Both the position numbers and the translations under genes were made by a program. The notes below the pieces were generated by a model, which saw only the letters and a program-made list of their open reading frames with translations, ran no database searches and was not told the DNA's origin. A DNA stretch of 64,000 nt, from positions 186,001 through 250,000 of the forward strand of contig CAWKAN010000019.1 of NCBI GenBank assembly GCA_963847615.1, written 5' to 3'. The stretch comes from Palsa-883 sp963847615. Its GTDB lineage: Bacteria; Pseudomonadota; Alphaproteobacteria; Acetobacterales; Acetobacteraceae. Shown here piece by piece: positions 19,420-28,059 of this stretch (its first letter is position 1; each line of letters begins with the position of its first letter).

Positions 19420-20099
19420 CGCCGCTCACGCGCTTCCAGATGGCCTGGCGCGCGGCGCAGGACATCGAGGACGGCATGGTGGTCAATCTCGGCATCGGCA
19501 TTCCGGTGCTGGCCGGCGACCACGTGCCGAAGGACCGCGACGTGTTCATCCAGTCGGAGAACGGCATCATCGGCTGTGGTCCGCTGGCCGCGGCGACGGC
19601 GGCCGACGGCGACCTGGTGGATGCCGGGAGCCGGCGCATCACGCTGCGCCCGGGCGCGGCGATCGTCGATTCCACCGCGTCCTTCGCGATGATCCGCGGC
19701 GGGCATATCGACGTGACCGTGCTGGGCGCGTTCGAGGTGGCGGCGAACGGCGACCTGGCGAACTGGGACATGCGGGCGCCGGACAAGGGACCGCTGGTCG
19801 GCGGCGCGATGGACCTCGCGGCCTGTGCACGGGCGGTCTGGGTGATCATGGAGCACACGACCCGCCAGGGCGGTGCGCGGCTGCGCGAGGCGTGCACGCT
19901 GCCGCTGACGGCGGTGCGGTGCGTCAAGCGCATCTATACGGATCTGGCGGTGGTGGACGTGACGCCGGACGGGTTCGTGGTGCGCGAGATGCTGGACGGG
20001 ATCAGCCGCGACGAGTTGCAGGCCCGCAGCGGTGCCAGGCTGGCGTTCGCGCCCGACTGCGCCGTGCTGCGCGCCCCGGCGATCGAGGAGGGCAAGTGA
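19416..20099 (+). CDS. CoA transferase subunit B
   Basis: 227 residues, family I beta subunit. GMVVNLGIGIPVLAGDHVP and IQSENGIIGCGP are diagnostic: the glutamate of SENG (Glu48) is the nucleophile that forms the glutamyl-CoA thioester. GGHIDVTVLGAFEVAANGDLANW also fits. ATG 19416 overlaps the subunit A stop by four bases and the stop overlaps the next ATG (TGATG), so A, B and the hydrolase are translationally coupled. The pairing with an alpha/beta hydrolase recalls pcaIJ-pcaD of the beta-ketoadipate pathway, but the hydrolase is atypical. Confidence 0.88.
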
Positions 20100-20890
20100 T
20101 GGACTGGATCGAGGTCAACGGCACCAGCCTGCGCTACGAGCTGTCCGGCGCCGGCGACAAGGTGCTGGTGCTGGTGCACGAGATGGGCGGCACGCTGGAC
20201 AGCTGGGACCAGGTGATACCGCTGCTCTCGCCCGGGCGGCGGGTGCTGCGCCACGACTGGCGCGGCGCGGGGATGTCGGAGAAGCTGCGCGCGCCGCCGA
20301 CGTTTGACCTGTTGGCCGACGACATCGCGGCGCTGCTGGACGCGGTCGGCATCGCCGGGCCGGTGGCGTTGGCCGGTTGCGCCGTGGGCGCCGGGATCGC
20401 GTTGAACTTCGCGCGGCGCTTTCCCGGGCGGACCAGGGCGGTGGTGGCGATGGCGCCGGCGACCGGGGTGACGGCGGAGCGGCGCGCGGCGACGCTGGCG
20501 CGGGCCGAGGCGATGGAGACGGTCGGGCCGCGCGGGCTGGTGGAGCAGAGTTTCTCCGGGTCGTACCCGCCGGTGGTGCGGCACGATGCGGAACAATTCC
20601 GCAAATTCCGGGCGCGCTGGCTGGCGAACGATCCGGAGAGTTTCGCCGCGGTCAATCGCATGCTGGCGGATGCGACGCTGACGGAGCGTCTGCCGGAAAT
20701 CACCTGTCCCGTGCTGCTGATCGCGGGCACGCATGATGCGCTGCGCCCGCCCGCGCTGATCGAACCGTTGGCGGCGAAGCTACCCAACGCGCGGTTCCAG
20801 GCGTTGGAGACGAGCCACTTCATGGCGGTGCAGACGCCGGTGATCGTTGCCGAAGCGATCGGGCGGTTTCTGGCCTCGGTGGGGTGTTGA
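20099..20890 (+). CDS. Alpha/beta-hydrolase-fold protein with altered nucleophile elbow
   Basis: 263 residues with the classical fold: VLVLVHEMGGTLDSWDQVI (oxyanion-hole region), HDWRGAGMSEK, a late acid-bearing strand LLIAGTHDALRPP, and the C-terminal His in LETSHFMAVQTP. Overall it looks like 3-oxoadipate enol-lactonase (PcaD). However, the nucleophile elbow, normally G-x-S-x-G, reads G-C-A-V-G (residues 93-97): the nucleophile position holds Ala95. Either the protein uses non-hydrolytic chemistry or it has lost activity. It is coupled to the CoA-transferase genes, suggesting a shared aromatic or keto-acid pathway. Confidence 0.83.
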   Translation: MDWIEVNGTSLRYELSGAGDKVLVLVHEMGGTLDSWDQVIPLLSPGRRVLRHDWRGAGMSEKLRAPPTFDLLADDIAALLDAVGIAGPVALAGCAVGAGIALNFARRFPGRTRAVVAMAPATGVTAERRAATLARAEAMETVGPRGLVEQSFSGSYPPVVRHDAEQFRKFRARWLANDPESFAAVNRMLADATLTERLPEITCPVLLIAGTHDALRPPALIEPLAAKLPNARFQALETSHFMAVQTPVIVAEAIGRFLASVGC

Positions 20891-21090
20891 GGGGCAGGGT
20901 CGATGATCCGCGCATGGCCGGGCCGGTCCCGGCGCGCCGTCGCCACGCAAGGCGGGTGGCGGGACGGGCAAGGCCATGACGGGGGCAACGACCCGGGCGC
21001 CATCGCGTGGGCGCGGCGGCATGACGCCGCCGGCGTCGCGTGGCGGCAACCCGGCTTTCGGCGCGGCTGGCACGGCAGGGGGGTAGCAGG

Positions 21091-21486
21091 GTGAAGAAGG
21101 GATTTCGCCAGATGCTGGCGGAGGCGGAGGCCGAGATCGAAACGCTGGCAGCGGCGGATGCGGTGCGGCTGCATGGCGATCCGGGCGTGGTGTTCGTCGA
21201 TCTGCGCGACCCGCGCGAGGTCGAGCGCGAGGGCCGTATCCAAGGCGCGTTCCACTGCACGCGCGGCATGCTGGAGTTCTGGATCGACCCCGACAGCCCC
21301 TATCACAAGCCGATCTTCGCCGAGGACAAGCGCTTCGTGTTCTACTGCGCCGGCGGCTGGCGCTCGGCACTGGCGGCGAAGACCGCGCGGGACATGGGGT
21401 TGGAGAAGATTGCGCATGTCGGCGGCGGGTTCGGCGCCTGGCGCGAGGCGGGTGGGACGGTGGAGACGGTGGAACGACGGAAGTAG
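21091..21486 (+). CDS. Rhodanese-like domain protein
   Basis: 131 residues, single rhodanese domain. VVFVDLRDPREVEREGRIQGA is the conserved N-terminal part, and FYCAGGWRSALAAKT carries the active-site Cys in a C-x5 loop. GTG 21091 is preferred over an ATG 51 bp upstream because it yields the family start (KKGFRQMLAEAEAEIETL) and follows a GGGG...AGGG ribosome-binding site. Probably a cytoplasmic sulfurtransferase; sulfur donor and acceptor unknown. Roughly 200 bp of unassigned GC-rich sequence precede it. Confidence 0.86.
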   Translation: MKKGFRQMLAEAEAEIETLAAADAVRLHGDPGVVFVDLRDPREVEREGRIQGAFHCTRGMLEFWIDPDSPYHKPIFAEDKRFVFYCAGGWRSALAAKTARDMGLEKIAHVGGGFGAWREAGGTVETVERRK

Positions 21487-21547
21487 CGGCGGCGCGCCGC
21501 GCCTTGCTAATCCAACCTGCAGCGGCGGCGGCGCGAAAAGCCCCAGT

Positions 21548-21578
21548 GGTACCTCGGGGCGGTACCTTGGGCGGTACC
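21548..21578. repeat. Three closely spaced GGTACC units
   Basis: GGTACC occurs at 21548, 21561 and 21573 within a near-repeat of about 12-13 bp (GGTACCTTGGGC-like), in the gap downstream of the rhodanese gene and beyond the trmJ stop. A tiny local tandem duplication; no function apparent. Confidence 0.6.
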
Positions 21579-21633
21579 TTGGGGCACGACCATGCCCTTC
21601 GTCATCATCCGCCAACAGTGTGAGAAACCCGGG

Positions 21634-22419
21634 CTAGTCCTCCACCCGCCCCAATTGGCGTCGGCCCAGCGCCAGCTCCGTGACGATCCCGTGCAGCGTG
21701 CGCAGTTCCTGCTCGGTGACCTCGCCGCGTTGGAACAGGTGGCGGATGTTGCGCACCATGCCGGGCCGCTTCGGCAGGTTGCGCAGGAACCCGCAGGCAT
21801 CGAGCTGATCGGTCAAATGCGCCAGGAAATTCTCCAGCTCGGCCTTGGTGGCGACATGCGCCTCGTTGGTCATCAGCGCGCGCGGCGGCGTCGTTTCGGC
21901 CGCGGTCCACCATTCGTAGGCCAGCACCATCACCGCCTGCGCCAGGTTCAGCGACATGAACGCGGGGTTCAGCGGAAACCGCACCAGCGCATCGGCCTGC
22001 GCCATGTCGTCGTTGTCGAGCCCCGCCCGCTCCGGCCCGAACAGCAGCGCGGCCTTCAGGCCACGGCCGCAGATCTCGCGCAGCTCCGCCGCGGCGCCGC
22101 GCGCGGTCAGCACCGGCTTGACGATGTGGCGCGGGCGCGGACAGGTGGCGAAGACGTGGTGCAGGTCGGCCACCGCGTCGGCCACCGTCGCATGCACCGT
22201 CGCGGCGTCCAGGATGCGATCGGCGCCCGAGGCCATGCGCCAGGCCTTGTCCTGCGGCCAGCCGTCGCGTGGCGCCACCAGTCGCAAATGAAACAATCCA
22301 CCATTCGCCATGGCGCGCGCGCAGGCGCCGATATTGTCGGCAAGCTGCGGGCGCACCAGCACCACCACCGGCGCATTGCCGATCGGCGACAGCTCGGCGC
22401 CGCCATCGCGCCCGGTCAT
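21634..22419 (-). CDS. trmJ: RNA 2'-O-methyltransferase, TrmJ-like (SpoU/TrmH superfamily)
   Basis: 261 residues. The SPOUT fold motifs are visible: VVLVRPQLADNIGACARAM (motif 1), ALLFGPERAGLDNDDMA (motif 2) and FPLNPAFMSLNLAQAVMVLAYE (motif 3, the knotted SAM site). A helical C-terminal extension (AHVATKAELENFLAHL ...) is characteristic of TrmJ, which methylates the ribose of nucleotide 32 in several tRNAs. ATG 22419 overlaps the cysS stop by 4 bp (ATGA), so the two tRNA-related genes are coupled. Confidence 0.85.
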   Translation of the reverse strand: MTGRDGGAELSPIGNAPVVVLVRPQLADNIGACARAMANGGLFHLRLVAPRDGWPQDKAWRMASGADRILDAATVHATVADAVADLHHVFATCPRPRHIVKPVLTARGAAAELREICGRGLKAALLFGPERAGLDNDDMAQADALVRFPLNPAFMSLNLAQAVMVLAYEWWTAAETTPPRALMTNEAHVATKAELENFLAHLTDQLDACGFLRNLPKRPGMVRNIRHLFQRGEVTEQELRTLHGIVTELALGRRQLGRVED

Positions 22420-23768
22420 CCTGTGGCGCGGCGCCAGGTCGTGCCGCCCGCCGCATCCTCCAGCACGATGCCCTTCGCCGCCAGCTCGGCGCGGATGGCG
22501 TCCGCGCGGGCGAAGTCGCGTGCCTTGCGGGCCGCCAGCCGCTCGGCGATCGCCGCCTCGATCGCGGCGGCGTCCTCGCCGGTGCCGTGGAACCATGCGG
22601 CGGGATCGGCCTGCAGCAGCCCCAGCACCTCGCCCGCCGCGCGCAGCCCGCAGGCGGCGTCGAACTCCCCCGCCAGCGCCGCATCCGCCAGCGCGTGCAT
22701 CGCCGAGATCGCCAGCGGCGTGTTCAGATCATCGCACAGCGCCGCCATCACCGGTGCCGGCACATCCACCGCCTTGATGTCGGGGAAGCGTTCCAGCGCG
22801 CGATAGAACCGATCGAGCTCGTGCCTGGCTTCCGTCACCGCCGCGTCGGAAAAATCCGGCGTGGCACGATACTGCGTGCGCAGCAGCAACAAGCGGACGA
22901 CCTCGCCCGGCACGCGGGCCAGCACGTCGCGCAGCGTGGTGAAGTTGCCGAGGCTCTTCGACATCTTCTCGCCGTTCACCAGCAGCATGCCGTTGTGCAC
23001 CCAGTAGCGCGCGAAGCTGCTGCCGGGGAACGCGCAGCAGCTTTGCGCCACCTCGTTCTCATGGTGCGGGAAGAGCAAATCCGTGCCGCCGCCGTGGATG
23101 TCGAAGCTCTCGCCGAGGTGCTTCCACGACATCGCGCTGCACTCGATGTGCCAGCCGGGCCGGCCGCGGCCCCAGGGGCTGTCCCAGCCCGGCAGGTCGG
23201 GGGAAGAAGGCTTCCACAGCACGAAATCGCCCGGATCGCGCTTATACGGCGCCACGTCGATGCGCGCGCCGGCCAGCAACTCGTCCGGGCTGCGGCCGGA
23301 CAGGCGGCCGTAGGCGGGATAGGTCGCCACCGCGAACAGCACGTGGCCGTCGGCCACATAGGCATGCCCGGAGGTGATCAGCCGTTCGATGATCGCAATC
23401 ATCTCCGGGATATGCGCCGTCGCCCGCGGCTCGACATCCGGCGGCAGCGCACCCAGCGCCGCCGTGTCGGCATGGAAATCCGCCGTGGTGCGCGCGGTCA
23501 GTTCCTCGATCGGGATACCCAGTTCGGCCGCGCGGGCGTTGATCTTGTCCTCGACGTCGGTGATGTTTCGCACATAGGTGACCTGCGGATAGAGCTTGCG
23601 CAGCAGCCGGGCCAGCACGTCGAACACCACCACGGGCCGTGCATTGCCGATATGCACCAGGTCGTAGACCGTCGGCCCACACACGTACATCCGGACGTGA
23701 TGGGGATCGAGCGGCATGAACCGCTCCTTCCGGCGCGTCAGGCTGTTGTGCAGGTAAAGCGCGTGCAT
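22416..23768 (-). CDS. cysS: Cysteinyl-tRNA synthetase
   Basis: 450 residues, normal length. Class I signature VHIGNARP (HIGH motif, about 38-45), MYVCGPTVYDL with the zinc-binding Cys30, IECSAMSWKHLG and HHENEVAQS supplying further zinc/substrate ligands, and the KMSKS loop GEKMSKSLGNF. The enzyme charges tRNA-Cys in the cytoplasm. ATG 23768 begins with the standard MHALYLHNSLTRRKE; the frame is open 31 codons further upstream but without homology. It is cotranscribed with trmJ. Confidence 0.95.
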   Translation of the reverse strand: MHALYLHNSLTRRKERFMPLDPHHVRMYVCGPTVYDLVHIGNARPVVVFDVLARLLRKLYPQVTYVRNITDVEDKINARAAELGIPIEELTARTTADFHADTAALGALPPDVEPRATAHIPEMIAIIERLITSGHAYVADGHVLFAVATYPAYGRLSGRSPDELLAGARIDVAPYKRDPGDFVLWKPSSPDLPGWDSPWGRGRPGWHIECSAMSWKHLGESFDIHGGGTDLLFPHHENEVAQSCCAFPGSSFARYWVHNGMLLVNGEKMSKSLGNFTTLRDVLARVPGEVVRLLLLRTQYRATPDFSDAAVTEARHELDRFYRALERFPDIKAVDVPAPVMAALCDDLNTPLAISAMHALADAALAGEFDAACGLRAAGEVLGLLQADPAAWFHGTGEDAAAIEAAIAERLAARKARDFARADAIRAELAAKGIVLEDAAGGTTWRRATG

Positions 23769-23939
23769 GGGTCGATGGGTCCCATTGGGGGCCGTGGGGA
23801 TGCGCTTTCTCCGCCAAACGGCGCGGTAAATCAACGCGGGGCGCATGGTTGACAGGCGCAAGCCCGCCGGCTACCCGGAGCCGCGCGTCTTGCGACTGAC
23901 TCGCAACACGGGCGGGCGCCGGCCCCGGGGCGCGGCACG

Positions 23940-25250
23940 ATGAGCAACACGATGGACCGACGCCAGATGAGCGACACGCCCGCGCCGACGGCCGGACCAC
24001 CAAGGGCGCACCCCCCATTGGCGCGATCGCGGCGCCTGGCCCACGCGCTGGCGGTGTTCGGTCCCGGCCTGGTGGTGATGCTGGCCGATACCGATGTCGG
24101 CAGCGTGATCACCGCCGGGCAGAGCGGGGTGCAATGGGGCTACCGGCTGCTGGCGCTGCAGCTCGTGCTGGTGCCGATCCTCTACATGGTGCAGGAGCTG
24201 ACCGTCCGGCTGGGCATCTTCACCGGCCGCGGCCACGGCGAGCTGATCTGCGACACGTTCGGCCAATTCTGGGGCTGGGTCTCCGCCGCCGGGCTGGGCG
24301 TTTCCACCGTGGGGGCACTGCTGACGGAATTTTCCGGCGTCGCCGGCGTGGGCGAGCTGTATGGCGTGCCGCGCTTCGCGACGCTGCCGATCGCCGCCGC
24401 GGCGCTGCTCGCGGTGGTGCTCACCGGGTCCTATCGGCGGGTGGAGCGGGCGGCGATCATCCTGGGCCTGTTCGAGCTGGCATTCTTCTTCGTTGCCTGG
24501 GCGGCGCATCCGGATCCCGCCGCGCTGCTCCATGGCAGCCTGGACATCCCTTTTGCCAACAAGGACTATCTCTACCTGGCCGCGGCCAATATCGGCGCCG
24601 TGGTGATGCCGTGGATGATCTTCTACCAGCAATCCGCCATCGCCGATAAGCGATTGCGGCCGGAACATTACACCGCCGCGCGCTGGGACACCGCGGTGGG
24701 CGCCATGCTGACCCAGTTGGTCATGGCCGCGGTGCTGATCGCCTGCGCCGCGACGATCGGGCAACTGCATCCGGAGGCCTCGCTCGCCACGGTGGGCGAC
24801 ATGGCCCAGGCGCTGACGCCGTTCCTCGGCACGGCGATGGGCAACCTGATCTTCGGCGCCGGCGTGCTGGGCGCGGGCATGGTGGCGGCGATCGTCTGCT
24901 CGCTCGCCTTCGCCTGGGGGCTGGGCGAGGTGACCGGCTATCGGCGCTCGCTGGAATATCGCCCGTTCGAGGCGCGGTGGTTCTACGGCGTCTATACGCT
25001 CTGCGTGATCGGCGGCGCGATCGTGGTGGCGGTCTGGCCCGACCTGGTGGCGCTGAATGTCGGCGTGCAGGTGATGAACGCGCTGATGCTGCCGCTGGTG
25101 TTGGGGTTCCTGATCGCACTGTCGGTCAAGGCGCTGCCGCACGCGCACCGGCTGCGCGGCTGGTATCTGTGGACCGTGCTGATCGTCACCGTGCTGACCT
25201 GTGCGCTCGGGGTATTCGGCGGGTTTTCCGGCGTGGGGTTGCTCGGCTAG
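23940..25250 (+). CDS. NRAMP-family divalent metal transporter with altered metal-site motifs
   Basis: 436 residues, about eleven hydrophobic segments. GPGLVVMLADTDVGSVITAG (41-60) aligns with NRAMP TM1, but the metal-binding DPGN motif reads DVGS, keeping the Asp and Gly and losing Pro and Asn. TM6 reads AVVMPWMIFYQQSA, so the usual MPH is MPW with the Met retained. VQELTVRLGIFTGRGHGELI matches the TM2-3 region. Cation uptake into the cytoplasm is expected; the changed site may indicate a different ion preference. It is monocistronic and divergent from cysS. ATG 23940 is the first start; the charged N-terminus makes a start at ATG 23967 also possible. Confidence 0.82.
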   Translation: MSNTMDRRQMSDTPAPTAGPPRAHPPLARSRRLAHALAVFGPGLVVMLADTDVGSVITAGQSGVQWGYRLLALQLVLVPILYMVQELTVRLGIFTGRGHGELICDTFGQFWGWVSAAGLGVSTVGALLTEFSGVAGVGELYGVPRFATLPIAAAALLAVVLTGSYRRVERAAIILGLFELAFFFVAWAAHPDPAALLHGSLDIPFANKDYLYLAAANIGAVVMPWMIFYQQSAIADKRLRPEHYTAARWDTAVGAMLTQLVMAAVLIACAATIGQLHPEASLATVGDMAQALTPFLGTAMGNLIFGAGVLGAGMVAAIVCSLAFAWGLGEVTGYRRSLEYRPFEARWFYGVYTLCVIGGAIVVAVWPDLVALNVGVQVMNALMLPLVLGFLIALSVKALPHAHRLRGWYLWTVLIVTVLTCALGVFGGFSGVGLLG

Positions 25251-25281
25251 GCTGTGCCCCCTGCAAGGGAGCGAAACCGCG

Positions 25282-26121
25282 ATGCGCAACGCCGCGTTCG
25301 ACGTTCGCCCGATCGCCGGCGCGATCGGCGCCGAGCTGCACGGGATCGACCTGTCCGCCGCGCTTCCCGCCGAGACGATCGCGGCGATTCGCCAGGCGCT
25401 GCTGGACCACCTGGTGATCTTCTTCCGCGACCAGGCCCTGTCGCCCTCCCGCTTCCTGGCGCTGGCCAAATGCTTCGGCACGCCGATCGAGTATCCCTTC
25501 GTGAACGGCATCGACGGCTTCCCTGAAATCATCGAGGTGGCCAAGCTGGCGCACGAGCGGGTCAATTTCGGCGGCATCTGGCATTCCGACACGACCTATC
25601 TGCCGGCGCCGCCGATGGGCACCCTGCTGGTGGCGCGCGAGGTGCCCCCGGTCGGCGGCGACACGCTGTTCGCCAACCAGTACCTGGCCTACGAGTTGCT
25701 GTCGGAACGGATGCGCGCGCTGCTGGACGGGCTGACCGGCGTCAGCCTCTCCGCCAAGGCCGATGTCAGCCGCACCCGCGAGGACCGCGTGAAGACCGCG
25801 GGAACCGCCCGGGCCCGCGAAGAACTGCTCGCCGAGCACCCGGTCGTGCGCACCCACCCGGAGACCGGGCGCAAGGCGCTGTTCGTCAACCTCGCGCACA
25901 CCCAGCGCTTCGCCGGCATGACCGAGGAGGAAAGCGCCGGGCTGCTGAACTTCCTGTTCCGCCACCAGGTCCGCCCCGAGTTCACTTGCCGCTTCCGCTG
26001 GGAGATCGGTTCGCTGGCGTTCTGGGACAATCGCTGCACGCTGCACAATCCGGTCAACGACTATCACGGCTATCGGCGGATCATGCACCGCATCACCCTG
26101 GCCGGCGATCGGCCGCGGTAG
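25282..26121 (+). CDS. TauD/TfdA-family Fe(II)/2-oxoglutarate dioxygenase
   Basis: 279 residues. The iron-binding facial triad is complete: WHSDTTY (His101, Asp103) and IMHRITL (His269), followed by the 2-oxoglutarate-binding Arg near the C-terminus. LVIFFRDQALSPSRFLALA and DTLFANQYLAYELLSE are also family segments. Members hydroxylate taurine, alkyl sulfates, 2,4-D or related compounds; no sulfonate transporter is nearby to identify the substrate. It begins 31 bp after the NRAMP-like gene on the same strand and may be co-transcribed. Confidence 0.88.
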   Translation: MRNAAFDVRPIAGAIGAELHGIDLSAALPAETIAAIRQALLDHLVIFFRDQALSPSRFLALAKCFGTPIEYPFVNGIDGFPEIIEVAKLAHERVNFGGIWHSDTTYLPAPPMGTLLVAREVPPVGGDTLFANQYLAYELLSERMRALLDGLTGVSLSAKADVSRTREDRVKTAGTARAREELLAEHPVVRTHPETGRKALFVNLAHTQRFAGMTEEESAGLLNFLFRHQVRPEFTCRFRWEIGSLAFWDNRCTLHNPVNDYHGYRRIMHRITLAGDRPR

Positions 26122-26289
26122 CCCGCCGGCCGGCGGCGTGCAAAGCTCCAGGCACCCCGCTGGTCTCGGCGATGCCGTTGGCCGTCGCCCCGCGACAATG
26201 GGCAGCAAGCCACGCCGGACGATCGCGGCGCGCAGTGCACCCGCCATCGTTGCCAGGCCGACGCGACGACCCGCCCCGGAACGACCACC

Positions 26290-27624
26290 TCATCCCGCGG
26301 CGAGACGCAGTCGCCGCTCGGCCCGCGCGCGGCCGATCAGCGGCAGCAGCTCACGCAGCTCCGGGCCGTGATCCTCGCCGGTCAGCGCCAGGCGCAACGG
26401 CATGAACAACGCGCGCCCCTTGCGCCCGCTGGCCTGCTTCAGGGCGTCGGTCCATACGCGCCACACCTCGGCGTTCCACGGCTCGGGGGGCAACATGTTC
26501 GCGGCCTGGCGCAGGAATTCGCCCTCGCCCTCCATCGGCGGCGGAACGATCGTGCCGGCCACCACGTCCCACCAGCCGCGCGCCTCGGACAGCAGATCGA
26601 GGTTGCCGCGCACCGCCAGCCAGAACGCCTCGGTCGCACCCTCCGGCAGCCGATCCGCCACCGCAGCGAATTCCAGCGCGTGCAGCACACGCCGGTTCAG
26701 CGCCAGCAATTGCGAGATGTCGAACCGCGCGGCCGAGTGCGACACATGCGTCAGATCGAACCGCGCCGCCAGCTCGGCGATCGGCAACGGAAGCGGATCA
26801 TCCGACGTGCCCAGGCTGGCGAGATACGCCGTGATCGCCGGCGGCTCCACCCCGTCATGGCGCAGCGTGCGCAGCGTCAGGCTGTCCAGCCGCTTCGACA
26901 GCTTGCTGCCGTCGCTGTCGGTCAACAACGGCAGATGCGCAAACCCCAGCGATGACGGATCGCGACCGAGCGCGGCGAGGATGTCCATCTGCACGCCGGT
27001 GTTGGTGATGTGGTCCTCGCCGCGGATCACATGGGTGATGCCGGTGGCGATATCGTCCACCACCGAGGTGAAGGTATACAGCGGCGTGCCATCCGCGCGG
27101 ATCAGTACCGGATCGGACACGGTGGGCAGCTTCACCTGGCGCCGGCCCAGCACCATGTCCTGCCATTCCACGACCGTATCCGACAGGCGGAACCGCCAGT
27201 ACGGCCGCTTGCCGTTCGCCTCGGCCTGCGCCCGCTGCTCCGCCGTCAGCTTCAGCATGGCGCGATCGTAGACCGGCGCCAGCCCGCGCTTCAGCCGATG
27301 CTCGCGCTTGGCGCGCAGCTCGTCTTCGGACTCGAAGCAGGGATACAGCCGGCCCGACTGCTTCAGTCGTTCCGCCGCCGCCGCATACTGCTCCAGCCGG
27401 TCGCGCTGGCGGAAGCTGTCGTCCCAGTCCAGCCCGAGCCAGCGCAGGTCGCGCGCGATCGCCTCGGCATATTCGTCGCGTGAGCGTTCCAGATCGGTGT
27501 CGTCGATGCGCAGGATGAAGCGTCCACCCTGGTGGCGGGCGAACAGGTAGTTGGCCAGCGCGGCGCGCGCGTTGCCGACGTGCAGCAGCCCGGTCGGGCT
27601 CGGTGCGAAACGAACGGTGATCAT
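26290..27624 (-). CDS. gltX: Glutamyl-tRNA synthetase
   Basis: 444 residues, somewhat shorter than the canonical enzyme of about 470. FAPSPTGLLHVGNARAALAN carries the class I HIGH motif as HVGN (15-18); FILRIDDTDLERS and YPCFESEDELRAKRE follow, and GSKLSKRLDSLT is the KMSKS loop. Alphaproteobacteria commonly have two GltX proteins, one of which may charge tRNA-Gln for later amidation; which one this is cannot be decided here. A small hypothetical gene lies 58 bp upstream on the same strand. Confidence 0.92.
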   Translation of the reverse strand: MITVRFAPSPTGLLHVGNARAALANYLFARHQGGRFILRIDDTDLERSRDEYAEAIARDLRWLGLDWDDSFRQRDRLEQYAAAAERLKQSGRLYPCFESEDELRAKREHRLKRGLAPVYDRAMLKLTAEQRAQAEANGKRPYWRFRLSDTVVEWQDMVLGRRQVKLPTVSDPVLIRADGTPLYTFTSVVDDIATGITHVIRGEDHITNTGVQMDILAALGRDPSSLGFAHLPLLTDSDGSKLSKRLDSLTLRTLRHDGVEPPAITAYLASLGTSDDPLPLPIAELAARFDLTHVSHSAARFDISQLLALNRRVLHALEFAAVADRLPEGATEAFWLAVRGNLDLLSEARGWWDVVAGTIVPPPMEGEGEFLRQAANMLPPEPWNAEVWRVWTDALKQASGRKGRALFMPLRLALTGEDHGPELRELLPLIGRARAERRLRLAAG

Positions 27625-27682
27625 GCGGGGTCAGTCTTCCTCATCGTCATCGTCCATCCGGCGCGGATCGAGCGCCCGCCAG

Positions 27683-27997
27683 TCACGCTCCTCCGTCCGC
27701 CGCCCGACGATCGACAAAGTCGCCCAATTCGGTCGCGCTGCGCCAGCCGCCCTCGCCGGCATCGATCACCTCGGCATCCTCGCCGAACGCGAACCACGCC
27801 TCCAGCACCTGCTTGGTGTCCATGCCGGGCACGCGGCACCGCTCCACCGAATCCCGCACGTACCGTCGGGCGAAGGCGTTGGCGTGCATCAGCGTGGGAA
27901 ATCCGCCGATTTCCTCGACAACATTGTCATCGGCGCCACCCGACAAATCGAGGATGCGGACACGCCAACCACCCTCCGGGGCAAACAGATCGCTCAT
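27683..27997 (-). CDS. Small acidic hypothetical protein
   Basis: 104 residues: MSDLFAPEGGWRVRILDLSG, then VVEEIGGFPTLMHANAFARR and FAFGEDAEVIDAGEGGWRSA. It is acidic, soluble and without a known motif; the internal pattern suggests a compact alpha/beta domain. ATG 27997 is used, with a GTG one codon upstream as an alternative. It is transcribed toward gltX with a 58-bp gap, so the two may share a transcript. Its upstream side ends 62 bp before palindromic element copy 2. Confidence 0.65.
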   Translation of the reverse strand: MSDLFAPEGGWRVRILDLSGGADDNVVEEIGGFPTLMHANAFARRYVRDSVERCRVPGMDTKQVLEAWFAFGEDAEVIDAGEGGWRSATELGDFVDRRAADGGA

Positions 27998-28059
27998 CAC
28001 CGCAAGCTAGGGATGCCACCGCGGCAAATCAACGCGCAGCGTTGGTCCCCGATGGGGTC

